Of a stretch of 64,000 nt of DNA, positions 12,493 through 25,600 are shown piece by piece. This stretch comes from Branchiostoma floridae (Eukaryota; Chordata; Leptocardii; Amphioxiformes; Branchiostomatidae): the NCBI RefSeq assembly GCF_000003815.2, contig NC_049992.1, forward strand, positions 3,737,881 to 3,801,880, given 5' to 3'. How positions within the stretch are numbered: the first letter of the stretch is position 1; every line of letters starts with the position of its first letter. Made by a program: the position numbers and the translations under genes. The notes beneath the pieces were generated by a model. It had not been told where the DNA came from, made no database searches, and saw only the letters and a list, made by a program, of their open reading frames with translations.

Positions 12493-13130
12493 GGCTGGTT
12501 CTTTCTGTACACACTGACTTGTAAACGGCTGTCCAAACTGCTGCACTGCCGTATCAGAGGGGAATGGCACCTCACTTACACGGCCCTTTGTTGGTTTTAC
12601 CAGCGCAGAGCTGACTGTAAACTCTAAACAATTCACCAAACTGCCAGCATTGTTTGACACTTTGGAGCTCTTTGTTGCGGGCAATGAAATGAAGATGGCC
12701 TAGAACCTGTTTTGTTTGAAACTCAATGCTTAAGTCACTGCGCTTTGATTGTCGTTAAGCTTAGATTGATAGGTTGTTGCCAATGGGACAGAAACCCAAG
12801 AAGACCTTTTGTATACAACTGGACACAATCTGTTGCTGTTGATTGAGGGTCAAGGATGCCCTTTATATGATGATGATTATCATATAACTAATTACAGGCA
12901 TTTGAACCTCAGCAATACATTGGCTGGAGTTAGGTAACATGTTGAACACTGTTTGGTTATGGTATAAATTTAATCACATATATGCATGAAGCATTTTGCT
13001 TAATACGTGGACAATTACATGTATATAGAGTATCATGGGTCTACATGAATATGTATATCCCTGGTTGTAGCAGAAAGATCATGTCACATTAATGATGGAA
13101 TCACACATATTGAATATGATATAGAAAATC
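12493..13130. other. Spacer between the two lectin genes
   Basis: This is the upstream flank of the first lectin and the downstream flank of the second. I see no exon, RNA gene or clear repeat. Confidence 0.5.
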
Positions 13131-13136
13131 TTTATT
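13131..13136 (-). terminator. Polyadenylation signal AATAAA for the second lectin gene
   Basis: TTTATT on the plus strand lies about 140 bp beyond the stop codon at 13274, at a plausible distance in a short 3' UTR. Confidence 0.55.
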
Positions 13137-13273
13137 GACACCAAACTTCAAACACCTGGAATTGCAAATATATAATCATGTCATTCTCGCAGTTGTGTAG
13201 TCTGAGACAACGGTAGCATTTACACCAAAATTTCAAACCGTCACTTGGTACAGCTTGTGTTTTCAGCCATAAG

Positions 13274-16200
13274 TTACCCAACAACAGTTACCTCACACAC
13301 GTAATACTGACTGTTGGAGCAATCTGCATCATGCCACCTATAGACATCAAAAGCTTCCCACAAAGCACAGTCAGACTCTGCAGTATAATTGTCGGGTTGC
13401 CCAAACCCCCAGTCAGACCAGCCATTTAGTGGCGTGCCGTCCTCCCACACCCAGACTCCCTCCTGCACCTGGTCTGTCAGGCCGAACCAGGCCATGGAGC
13501 CAGGAGTGTACTTATTGTAGATCTGGCCAGTGAGGAAGTCGTTTGTTGCCAAGTCTTTGGGCATAGCCAGGTGCCCGCCAGCAGCCTGACAGGCGGACTT
13601 GGCACCAGCGTAGTTGCTGTATTCGGTGGAGAAGTGGAAGCACCTGTCCAGGAACTGTTCGTAGCTGATTGGACAGGCTGGAGCTGGTTCCTCATCAGAT
13701 GAATTGGTTGGATAAGGTTCGCTGTCAGGGTCAAGAGTGATGAATGGACCAGGACCAGGTGTGGTTCCAGGACCAGGACCAGATGTGGTTCCAGGACCAG
13801 GACCAGGACCAGGTGTGCTTCTGAGACCAGGTGTGGTTCCAGGACCAGGTGTGGTTCCAGGACCAGGTGTGGTTCCAGGACCAGGTGTGGTTCCAGGACC
13901 AGGACCAGGTGTGGTTCCAGGACCAGGACCAGATGTGGTTCCAGGACCAGGACCAGGTGTGCTTCCGAGACCAGGTGTGGTTCTGGGACCAGGTGTGGTT
14001 CCAGGACCAGGTGTGGTTCCAGGACCAGGTGTGGTTCCAGGACCAGGTGTGGTTCCAGGACCAGGTGTGGTTCCAGGACCAGGTGTGGTTCCAGGACCGG
14101 GTGTGGTTCCAGAACCAGGTGTGGTTCCAGGACCAGGTGTGGTTCCAGGACCAGGTGTGGTTCCGGGACCAGGTGTGGCTCCAGGACCAGGACCAGGTGT
14201 GGTTCCAGGACCAGGTATGGTTCCAGGGCCAGGTGTGGTTTCAGGACCAGGTGTGGTTCCAGGACCAGGTGTGGTTCCGGGACCAGCGGTGGTTCCAGCA
14301 CCAGGGGTGGTTCCAGCACCAGGGGTGGTTCCAGCACCAGGGGTGGTTCCAGCACCAGGGGTGGTTCCAGCACCAGGGGTGGTGACTGGATCAGGAGTGC
14401 TGACTGGATCAGGAGTGCTGAGGGCTGCAGCTGAGGGAATCAAAATAATTGTTCTATTATATGATTTGAGCTTTCATGAATAAAAAAAAGGTTCAAGCAA
14501 ACAAAATACCCATAAAGCAATTTGGAGTCTCTCTTTTTTCTTACATGTACTTCACGATCTTCATTTTTTGTGCTATTTGATATGTACTCTCATTCAATTT
14601 GTTCTTTGCATAGTTTGTAAATGGTTGTATACTTTTGTTATGAAATGTAATCCAGTGAGATTATTGGTCAGTCAGACATACTGGAGATTTGTAGTAAAGT
14701 ATCAAAAAAATGTATGATTCACTGTTCCCACATTCTCTAAAACTTACAACAGACTCTAGAGAAGACCTGGTTCTAGTTTGTGTTGTTGATAAGTTTATCC
14801 TGAAAATAACTTTTTCTGCATGCACAGTTTAGGCTTACCAGTTTTATAGAGCATGAGTTCGTTGGTCACTATACTGAGGTGCTCCTGCAAGTCAGCATTT
14901 TGGTCTGTCATGAAGCCAAGCTGCTTCTGCAACTCTGCAACTTTGTCAGTCAACTCAGCATTTAGTATATCCTGGGAGGGAAACAATGGAACATAATATT
15001 TAGTATATGATACCTCTCCCTCTGTAAGGGAAGGGTAGATTGAACTTGATGTAACTGATATGTGGCTCCAGTTGGTTTTTGTGCCCTTCATATTAACAAT
15101 ATAAGTCATGCAAAAGCATGTTAGCAGAACATAATGAACAAGTGTGAGACTCCAGGCAATCATCCATGTCCTTGGCAGTGGCAAAATAAACTGTCAACAA
15201 CTCTGTTTAAGTTTAACCCTTGACAGGCTTGGTGCTTCATTTGCCATGTGTTATAACTTAAAGGGGCGTTCCACTCCAGACGGGACTGTTATTTTCCGAT
15301 AGATATTAATTGTAGGAAGTGAGAAATGTAATTGCTACGTAACATTATACGATAAAGTACCCGTTAGCCCCACGGGCATCAAAAAGCATTCTGACAGTCT
15401 TCTACAAAACTCCTCAAGTACCCTCTAATTAAATTAATCAATCTCAGCCTATGGCTGAAAACAATGTGCCTGACAACACCCGACTTAAGTTAACTAATAC
15501 AAAGCTAATTTCAGGATCGCTAAGAAAAATACGTCTTGTTATGTGTTCTTTAATATCTTGTGAACAACCTTCTTGGTGTGCTTAGAGATCCTCATTTGTG
15601 CCGAAAATATTCACAATAAAGGAAGCGTCTATACATATAGGGAATGCATGGGTAGGGTCTGCATGGGTTTAGTGTAGTGTCATATTGTTTTACAAACACA
15701 CGTTGCGTAATTCGCCACAAGTGGAATTCCATAAAAGGTCGACTGATCATGTATTCATTGATACATTTATCTATCGGAAAATAACACTCCCTTCTGCAGT
15801 GGAATGCCCCTTTAATCAGGCATACAACAGAGTGTATTTGTTACCCTAGCCCAGTATACCTATTAGGGGTGGCAGATACTCTTAGACTAGAATATCAATG
15901 TACAGTAGGAACAGATATAGGAATGTTGGACCATGCATATCAAGGTGTCCAAACATAGGGTTGTGGGAATGTAGGGTTCACTGTTCAGGAATATGCAATA
16001 TATGGACTGTGGGAATGTTCATTTTACAGGGGCGTTGCAAATATTAGTACTCAATCATAGGGCTATTGGAACATAGGCATGTCACCGTGCCATAACATGT
16101 AGGGGTGTCAGAACACATAGGGGTGTCATAACATACATGTACATGTAGGGGTGTTAGAACATATAGTGCTGTCTCAACATACATATTTTGTAGGGGTGCC

Positions 16201-16351
16201 CCTGACTTACCTTACTGGCGTGTAACAGGGGCCATCCTCCCAGCCTGTAACCGCCAGACCTGTTGATGTTGATGTTGATGATTACTCCGTCTGCTGATGA
16301 AGCTTGCTGCAGTAAGACAGCCAGAAGCACAATCGCCACCTCTGCTCTCAT
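13274..16351 (-). CDS. Secreted C-type lectin with long TTPGPG stalk, about 476 residues, three exons
   Basis: Exons 16351-16211, 14971-14839 and 14430-13274 join in frame (phases 0, 1). The start at 16351 was preferred over 16366 because the signal peptide (MRAEVAIVLLAVLLQQASSA) then aligns with the paralogue. The mature start carries IININI. Exon 2 has leucine heptads (VAELQKQLGF...LQEHLSIV), a likely coiled coil. Exon 3 opens with about 250 residues of TTPGPG-type repeats, a presumably extended and possibly O-glycosylated stalk, then a lectin domain from about residue 346. That domain has CFHFSTEYSNYAGAKSAC, WFGLTDQVQEG, WSDWGFGQPDN and YYVCEV. QPD at the sugar site is the motif usually linked with galactose-type binding; WND is replaced by WHD. 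Compared with the paralogue, the acidic second exon is missing. Confidence 0.85.
13740..14395 (-). repeat. 18-bp coding minisatellite encoding the lectin stalk
   Basis: More than 30 units of an 18-bp repeat, seen on the plus strand as 'ccaggaccaggtgtggtt'. A variant block with 'ccagcaccaggggtggtt' lies at 14290-14390. Occasional 6-bp insertions give GPGPG. The sequence is open in several frames on both strands, which produces long spurious reading frames. Confidence 0.95.
15262..15811. mobile_element. 550-bp piggyBac-like non-autonomous element with TTAA flanks
   Basis: About 44-bp imperfect terminal inverted repeats starting AGGGGC[GA]TTCCACT and reaching TTATTTTCCGATAGAT. Both sides are flanked by TTAA (15258-15261 and 15812-15815), the target used by piggyBac elements. 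There is no transposase frame inside. It lies in intron 1 of the second lectin gene. A shorter reading, AAGGGGC with a TA duplication, cannot be excluded. Confidence 0.7.
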
Positions 16352-16623
16352 GGTTGGGTTGTTCATACGACGCAGTAGGATCTAAAACGTCTTATCCATT
16401 GCTGCAGCACTGGCGTGACTGTGTACCTTTGTCGAGGGAATGGTACCTGATATCCTTATTACACATGTACCTAGTGAGCAGTGTTACAGGACCTAGTGTG
16501 AATTTCAACACCTAGCTACATAAAGACGTCCGCAACTCAATCCTGCTCTTATTGTCCAACATGCATGGTCAGTTCTTTTAGAATGTGAAGGTCGGAATAC
16601 GTCTAACGCACTGCAGTGAAACA
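16352..16623. promoter_or_regulatory. Candidate bidirectional promoter between lectin 2 and the RUN gene
   Basis: Only 272 bp separate the minus-strand lectin start codon and the plus-strand RUN-gene start codon. I see no TATA box. The call rests on geometry. Confidence 0.4.
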
Positions 16624-19600
16624 ATGGACGACACTATATCTTACTTAGTGAAGGCAGTGCATGGTAACTTCTGATCAATAGAACCATAATTGTGTTACTG
16701 ACAGTCAATGTCTCTGGTATTGTCCTTCAATACGCAGTTTGTTGATGTTGGTCGTGGGGCAGGGAAGTCAGATAGGCCAATTCTGAAACTCAATGCCTTC
16801 AGTGTTGCATGAAGCTCATCCCCTTCAGGTATTGTTTTAGGTGTCAAGGTTGACAGGTAGGTTAAGAAAATATTAACTTATCTAATGTTACGTAATAATT
16901 GTTTGGATTTCCATAGCGATTACATTATAGTCTGGTGGTTACATGAAGGTCATGGCCTAACTGAAAAAGTCAACAACCCCCGTCACAACTTTGGCCGCAC
17001 AAAATTGTGTATTGCACCCAGTATTAAGCTAGTGAGTACATTGTACATTCATGAGGAAGTTGTAATGTACGTAATGTATATCAACTGTGTATCAACATGG
17101 ATTTCTCTGTTTTGTGTTTGGTCAGGATCAGGCCCCACAGAGGAAGAGAAGGCAGAACACAGAGTCATCAAACACACGCTGAGCAGCCAGCTGTCCAGAA
17201 CCATCAAAAGGGTAGGTCTATTTAAAACATAAAGCATTATTACTGTAACGCAGTTACAGTATTAATTTAATACCTTGAGTTACATTGTATAATATATAAT
17301 ACATGACATTGCACTGTATGTACTAAGTGATCCAAAAATTAGATATCACTTGGCATAATATTTTAGTACTGAGTAGATAGATATATTATGTGTTTCCTAA
17401 GTATATTGTAAAAGTAATCCATGATATCCATTCTGTAGTTTCTCTGTCCTCATGCCTTTGCTTTGTGTTAAGTTAGTACATGAAGTACTGTGCAGAGTGA
17501 TTGAAAAAATGAAACCTGTCCAGTGAACCCTGTAAGTTATTGAATGTGTCTATTTCTCATTAGTTGCAGCAGGAGCACATTGGATCAGACTCGGCTGTTC
17601 GAAGGTTTGTAAGATTATGATCATGATATAAGACAAAGATGGGAAATGTCCAGGCTGTGGATTTGAAAGAATCGAGTTCTGATGTTGTTTCTTACAGTTA
17701 GTAAATTAAATACAAATGATTATCTCAACAGACTTATCATGCCTTTCCCAAAACAAAAGCCTTGTTAGAACACTATGCAATGGCTGCAAAATATTTTATT
17801 TGAGCATGTTTTTATTATTTATACTATGCATGTTTGTATTTGAAATGTATCATTCTACAAAAGATCTCAGAGTAGTCATAAGCATGTTTTCTTATTGTGA
17901 TCCACTGTAACAGTAACGTCAGAAATGCCTAATTGCTATGATGATACTATATGTTGTATCTAGCGGTGACCATGGCAACGCCATCTGTAACGTCCTGGAG
18001 GCCATCTTTCTCCATGGGCTCAAGGCCTCCTTCGCAACTAAGGTGAGAGTTTATATATCAGTGGTGCAATGTACCTCCTGCTATCATTGCTCTGGAGTTT
18101 ACAATGCACTTGTGGTAAACAGGCCTGACAAATTTTCTTCTTCCATTTGACTTCAAAAATTAAAGCATTTAAGAAATTTTGATGACATCAGTACAAAGTT
18201 ATCGGTGGAGCCCTTAAATTTGGTACCATTCCACATGTACTCTTCCTTGTACTTAAACAAAAAGTACTCTAACTTATTGTCAAACAGTTGTATGATAGAC
18301 TATTGGGTGCCCTGTGAAGCCACAACTGTTGTTAGTGATATTCAATACAAAACTTACTCAATAAACTGGATGAGTTTTGAAGCCTGCTAGCTTAGTGCCA
18401 GCCATTTTATCTATACACTGGTCCAGCTTTCTTGAAAGTGACCAAGAAAGCGAAGTAAAGATGAAAAGGTTGGCACTCGGGCTATAAGTTTTGTAACCAT
18501 TATCAGATGTTTCTCCACTGTCTTTTGTCAGTGACTAGTGTTATCAGCAACTCATGATTTGTATAAGACAACTCTGTCTGTCTGTCTGTCTGCAGATCTC
18601 AGGGATGTTTGGGTCAGGGAAGGAGGAGAAAGGGCCAGTCATGGTGAGTGCTGGTTAATAGTTCAATGAATGAATTATTGCATGTATGTAGCATCTGTCT
18701 ACATGTTTGTTTACAAATCATCAGCAGAGAATGAATGAAGAAAAAATATCAGCCTCAAACAATCTACAATGTACAGTCTGATTAAGTTAGACACCTGCAC
18801 CATTTTTTCCTCTTAGATTTCATGATTTTTGCCCAACAGAGTTTCTGGCCCTTCGTGATGCACTTCACCCACAAGGACGTGGTTTCCCAGCTGAACCACC
18901 TCGCCCACATCACCACGGAGATCGGGCAGTGCAGGGTGAGTTCTGACACATACACAGACGTGTGCACACATACACACACACAGACACACACACACACACA
19001 AGGACGTGGTTTCCCTGAGCTGAACCACCTTGCTCACATCACCACGGAGATCGGGCAGTGCAGGGTGAGGATTATATTCAATTTGTATGTTACATAGAAG
19101 TATGGAGTAACTCATGCATGCACACATATGCACAGACATACACACATACACGCAAACAGTGTCATGTGTTTGTACATACACATATTTACACACACAGACA
19201 TACAGTACTACAATGTAGTGTATCTTGCTCACCTCACTATGGAGATTGGATGTACTAGACTCGTGAATTCTGGCGAAGTATGTCATGCACAAACACACAC
19301 AGATACACATGCCCACACCCACACACATACATTTTGTACATGACAAGTACATTTACTTATCATTAGAGACACACACACCCACACACACAATTAAGAACAA
19401 GTAAAGACTGAGGCTGTGTTTATCATTTATGTAATACTGGTTTATGTAATGAGAAAGCTTGAGTGTGTGACTGTTCTTTTTGTGTAGGCATGGATCCGAC
19501 TGGCCCTGAATGATGGACTGATGGAGAGCTATGCTGAAGCCATGCTGAGGGACAAGGAGCTCCTCAGGTTGGTACAATATGTCATGTGACTTCAGGGGGT

Positions 19601-22600
19601 CGAAGGTGCCTGGAAGTCTGTCCTGTATCTTATTGTCTATGAGACTTGATGTGTATCATCCCTTTTCAACATGTGGCAAAGTGTTGCCAAGGCCACACTG
19701 ATTTGTTTCCTAATTATAGTTTTCAAACCAAGGAGCTGTTATCAGACAGTTTAAATTAGGTGCAAGATGAATAGTGTTGTGAGAGTAGATAATATTTGGT
19801 CTCACACTCAATTTCTGCAATGAAGATAGGAAAGTAATAGACACAAAAAGCACTGACTCTGATGTTTTTCCACAGGTCCCACTACAGGTCTATTGCGTAC
19901 CTTAGAGATGAGGAACACCCCACTATCATGAAGAATCATCTGCAAGGTTTGTCAGATACAATTCACAATTTAGATGTTAAACAACCAATATGGCATGTAG
20001 AACACCACTGTTAGCACAATTTAAGACAAGCTTTGTTTACACTTCCGATTGGTTGAAACTCCTTGACTGTGTTCTGATTGGTCATAACTGTTTGCACCTG
20101 TGTTCTGAATCAGATTGGTTGTGTTCCCCAGGGTTGGAGGGTTTTCAGTTCCAGCTGTCCTACAACTCCAGCGTGCTGAACGACTGGGGCGTGTCCTCTC
20201 TCACCCTGGCTGGGCTCTGGTCTCCCCTGCAGGCTCCTGAGGCTGTCACACCATCATCACCTGATGGTGAGTCTATCATTTAGTCTCTTCCCAGGCTCCA
20301 GGGGCTGTCACCGATCATCTCATGATGGTAAGTTTCACAGATAGTCTTCCTCCAGGCTCCTGAGGCCATCATGCAGTCTCCCTCCAGGCTCCTGACGCTG
20401 CTACACTGTCATCCCCTAGCATGTAGTCTCCTTCAAGGCTTCTTAGGCTTTCACAGCATCATCACCTGATTGTAAGTTTTAGTAAACTTTTACAGATAGC
20501 CTCCCTCCAGGCTTTTTAGGCTGTCCTGTCACCCCGTCATCCCCTGATGGTAAGATTCACAGATAGCCTCCCTCTAGGCTTTTTAGGCTGTCACACACTA
20601 GTATACACCATCATCACCTGATGGTAAGTTTTACAGATAGCCTCCCTCCAGGCTTTTTAGGCTGTCACACCATCATCACCTGATGGTAAGTTTCAAAGAT
20701 AGCCTCCTCCCAGGCTCCTGAGGTTGTCAAACCATCATTAGCTGATGGTAAGTCTAGCATGTAGCCTCCCCCAGGTTTCTTAGGTACTAGGTAGTCACAC
20801 TGTCATTACCTGATGGTAAGTTTCTCTGATAGCCTCATCCAGGTTCTTGAGGCTGTTAGTGTTATACCATCATCACCTGATGGTACGTTTCACAGATGGC
20901 CTCCCTCCAGGCTCCTGAGGCTGTCACATCATCATCTCCTGATGGTAAGTCCAGCATGCAACCTCCTTCCAGGCTTCTGACTTAGGCTGTATTAGAAGCT
21001 TTAGTAGTAATAGTATTTGATTACAATGCTATAAGGGTCCCTGATCTCGATGATACGGGTACTTGTAGGCAACAGTCAGCTAGTCTTCACACGTCCAAGC
21101 AGCTCTGTTCAGGGGGTTCTTGCTGGTCGGGCCACACACTTTCAGTCCTTCTTAACACACTCAATCCAATATTTCCCTGATCTACCAGGACCTTTGTTTC
21201 CTGTCAACTGCAACTTGATGATGATGTTGATGCAACCACTGCTATTTTTATTTTAAAAATTTGTAAAATGATCCCATATTGGATATTATTTAATATGTAT
21301 TATTTAACTGTTATATCCAATACAAAAATTGGACTCATGCAAATTTTTGACTGAACAGCACCTGAGTCTTTGTCAAGGAATGAACAATCCACTGCTGTCG
21401 TGATATCACATTATGCAGTTAGAACACATGACTCAGTAAGCAGTGGATGATCGGTTGCAGCAAGCCTATATATGGCACCCACGGTCTCTGTTTAGGGATG
21501 GTTGTAAAGCCCTGATGTAGTGGTTACTTTGATCCCTCTAGCCCACTGGTGTTTTGATTTTTGTAAAATGATCCCATATTGGATATGGCTTACATGTACA
21601 TGAATTACATCTTTCTAATACCAAGGTCTTCTATCTTAACTAGTTGCCATGGAGGCCACTGAGGGTGATGACCCCATCCTGCCCTCACAGCAGGCAGCTA
21701 GGGAGGTCAAGCAGGTCAGGTCGGGTCGCAAGGGTCAGAGGTCTTCACGGAAGACGGTCGACATCCTGGATCCTGAGGGAGATACGGATTCAGTGGGATC
21801 GTCTGTTACCATGGAAACAGAAGCATCCACGGAGCAAATCCTGGATGGTGGCAACAGAACCACGTCTGTGGAGAGTACTGCGGGTGAACAAAAGGAGGAC
21901 ACAAGTCAGGTTTTCTTGAGAAAGGAGAAGCCATCTTCTTATGATTTTAAGAGTGCTGTGAAGGACATTGCGGAAGGGGAAATGTCTTCAGGAAGTTCTC
22001 AAGGCATCAGGGAGATTCAAGAAGTCTCAGAGTCTCCACACTTTAAAGACAGCGTTGAGGACTTAAAGGTAATGGGTCATCAGACTTCTCAATTTCCAGT
22101 GGATCCAACACCAGGGAGCAACTCAGTTGTTACACCAAGCAACTCGGTTGCCACTTCAAGCAACACAGTTGCCACACAGAACAACTCAGTTGCCACACCG
22201 AGCAACTCAGTTGCCACGCCAAGCAACTTGGTTGTTGCACCGAGCAACTCAGTTGCCACTCCAAGTGGTGCCGTGTCCCCAGCAGGAACTGAGAGAGTCG
22301 ATGGTCTTACTGTTAACAGGAACACTGAAGAAAATGTTCATTTCTCTGGGGATAGACAGAGCTCTGTGGAAACCAGGGTTGATCAGCCTAGTACATCGCC
22401 ATCAGGGTTTTCTCTGCCACTACAAACGTCAGACCAACCACAAGGCGCGCAGGAGAAAGAGACCCGGTCGGAAACTCTGACCTCTCAGGACATGTACTAT
22501 GACATCTACAGCAGGAGCAGGACGGAGACAGAAGCTAGCATCACATCCCCATCCTCCAATGACGAGGGCGAGGACACAGTAAAGGTAGCAGCAGATTCGT

Positions 22601-25600
22601 CAGCTGTGAGTAGCATCATTCAGCCGGCTTCACAACAACAAGGGCAAACATCTGCTGAGAGCATGGAAAGGTAATTCTACTATTCATCAACGTAAAAAAC
22701 AACTTATAATCCTTCCCACACTGTCTAGATTTAGAGTCCAAGTGCAATTCCTTTTCCATTTATATACTGTTACTGTTACAGTACTTCCTTTTGGTGTATA
22801 TTGGTGTGTGTGACTTTCATATACTTTCTTGCAAGTGCTATTAGTGCTAAGCATCGAAAGTTGTGTTTACCATATTTGATATGATCCCAGCAAGGCTTTG
22901 AATCCAAAACTTTCTGAATGCAAAACAAAAATTATATTCACTATTAGTAAGCTATTGCACTCAGATCTTCTGTTTTTGTCATCATGGTTAAATTAAATGC
23001 CAAAGCTACAATGCCATCAGGTAATGCCTAAAGAATGCATGTCCTTCATTTAATATCAAAACTGTACATCTGGTTCCAGTGAGGAGGGTGTGGCAGGATA
23101 CGGTAGCTATGGCAACAGCCTGGGGGTGCGATCTGGTTGGTCGTCAGCCGGGACTAAGGAGAGCATCCTTGCCAACCCTGGCAGACACAGGGCACCGTCC
23201 TCCTCAAGAGGTAAGGAAAATCAGCTGTATGGTTTTAAAATCTCTCAGACCACAATGTCATCAACTTTTAACTAAAATATCATACCAGAGTTGTAGCCAG
23301 CCTGAAATCATTTTCAGTGCTCTTGATTTTGAATGGGAATCCTATCGAGGAACGAAGGCATGGCGTGACGTTGCGCGTCATTTCTAGGGGGGCTGGGTCC
23401 CAGAAAATTTTAAATCAAGACCCTCTGAAACACTATTTCCTGCATTTTGAGGTGCAGATTTTGCTTGCAGACTAAGATGTTCAATGGCATCTGTTTTGGT
23501 GAAGAAGAACACATGGGTTTCAGTTTTTTTATATGTTTACATATCAACTTTTGTCTGTCCCAGGGGACAGAATGGGGAAAATTCCTTCAAAGGACTGAAG
23601 GACAGGTGCTGGCTACAACCCTGTATCATACTCAATAGCTATACTGCACCTTATTGTGACTGACAATAATTTCACCCCATCTGCCCCCAAAATCTGAACT
23701 TCACGACATAATGATCACATGACGTGTATTTTTTAAAGAAAAATCAACAACATGGACTTAACTATGAGTGGGACAGGAAAAAGTTAAGGCTAGAGACAGC
23801 ACTGAGCTACTGTCCAGTAACATTTCTACTCTTGCTAGTACCCTATTTTAATCTATAAACTGGGCAGCACCATTGTCTAGAGGTGGCGAAAAGCAGTTAG
23901 CTGAGACTCACTGGCACCATGGATTTAAAACCCTTTATTCACTCACCATACATGGCTGTACATGTATATTCAACAGAGATATATTTTTCAAGTACAAACT
24001 ACCACCACAGATGATGATTGCTCAATCAACATCAGTATTCTCAAATGAGTTATCCCTTCGTTGTTGTGTATTCCAGGCAGTTTTGACTCGTTGCTGAAGA
24101 GCTACTCGCCCCAGGGCAGTCTGGCCACAACCCCAGGGATGCAGGAGATACTAGAGGCCATGGCAGGGCCTGACTCTGGACAGGAGGCACAACTGGAGGC
24201 ACAGGTCTGTCTGCTGTAGAATATTACCCTTACACACTTTTGAAAATAGAAAAAAACATGTACATGATTGTATAGCAATGTTCGCTTAACAGGTTGCCAG
24301 TAACTTGCAGCAAGTTTTGTTTGTTGGGTGGCATGTCATAGGTATTTTCGAGAAAGTTTCTGCCTTTGTTTGCTTGCTCAATGTTTATGTTTCCACATTT
24401 CCTTTGTTTCTTCAAGATTTTTCATCGTGCCAGATGAAGTTGATTTTGTTTGGGATCACCACCACTCGATGACCTGATCCTCGAAATCTTATTAATAAGT
24501 TGATTTTGTTTGTGATCACTACTGACTGATGAACTGATCCCCAGAATCTGAAGTTGATTTTGTTTGTGATAACCACTGATCACTGAACTGATCCCTGAAA
24601 TCTGTTCCTTAGGAACCTGATAGTAGCCATTTGGAAGAAAGTTATGAGTTAGACAGAGAAGACTTTGAGGTAATTCTTTCATGCATGATCATAGCTCTAT
24701 CATCATTGAACACTTTTCTTTTCATGTTGCTCTTTTAGCCTAGTCTTAAGTGCTTTCATAGAGCATAAAGCACTTTCCTTTTTGTGTTGCTGTACATGTT
24801 TTGCATGCTTGACTGTAACATATAACACTTACCTTTATTTTCTGTCTTATTTTTATCCCTGCCTCTTTTTCGTATCAAGCTGCAAGAACTCTCTATTACA
24901 TGCTTCAGCTTTGTACTGCTTGTTTCTTACTTGATCAGTAGACTGTTTGGATAATATACAGTTAACCAATCTAATGAATATAAAATCAATGATTACAATA
25001 ATATTTAGACCTCTGAACACCCTAAATCCTAATCCCTAAGAAAGTATGCTGTTTAGAAAGATCAGAAAGATTATAACATCTTTTTTTAATTGGTAGGTTC
25101 TGCCATTGGGCTCCTCAGTCACCTCAGGCCATGCTGACCCAGTAAGTACAATGTGCACTGTAGTCTTCATTTTAGTATATTTTTGGTACCTGTCAGTGAG
25201 TTTACTTTATTTGTAACCATTCATATACACCAAAAGAATGACATATGATTATGAATCCCAGTTAACTGTTGGTGTTCATTGTGCTTCAAATATGAAAAGG
25301 GTTGCTGTCCTATATTATTATTTGTTACTTTGGAGGAAGACTATGTATAAGCCACGAGGCTTTTTTCTTCCCCCATGCATGTACTTTCATCTTTAACTTA
25401 TGTTATGTTATCTTTTTTAAAGATTGTGCAAAATAAATAAAATCAAACTAAAAGGATGGACGGTGGTTCACTGTTCCTTGTAATTGACAATATTGTTGTA
25501 CTGTTACATGTATATTAATTCATAGTTTTGCATTTCTACATGACCACATTATGTACTACTCATGGTGTCTGTTTGTGTAAAAACCAGATAAAGTTCTCTG

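Noticed and set aside
13737..14483. Long plus-strand frames rich in VVPGPG or VWFQDQ
   Set aside because: They are antisense shadows of the 18-bp lectin-stalk repeat, which is open in several frames.
18813..19352. Minus-strand frame of 179 codons with CVCVCV
   Set aside because: Produced by TG/CA microsatellites and the antisense of RUN-domain exon copies.
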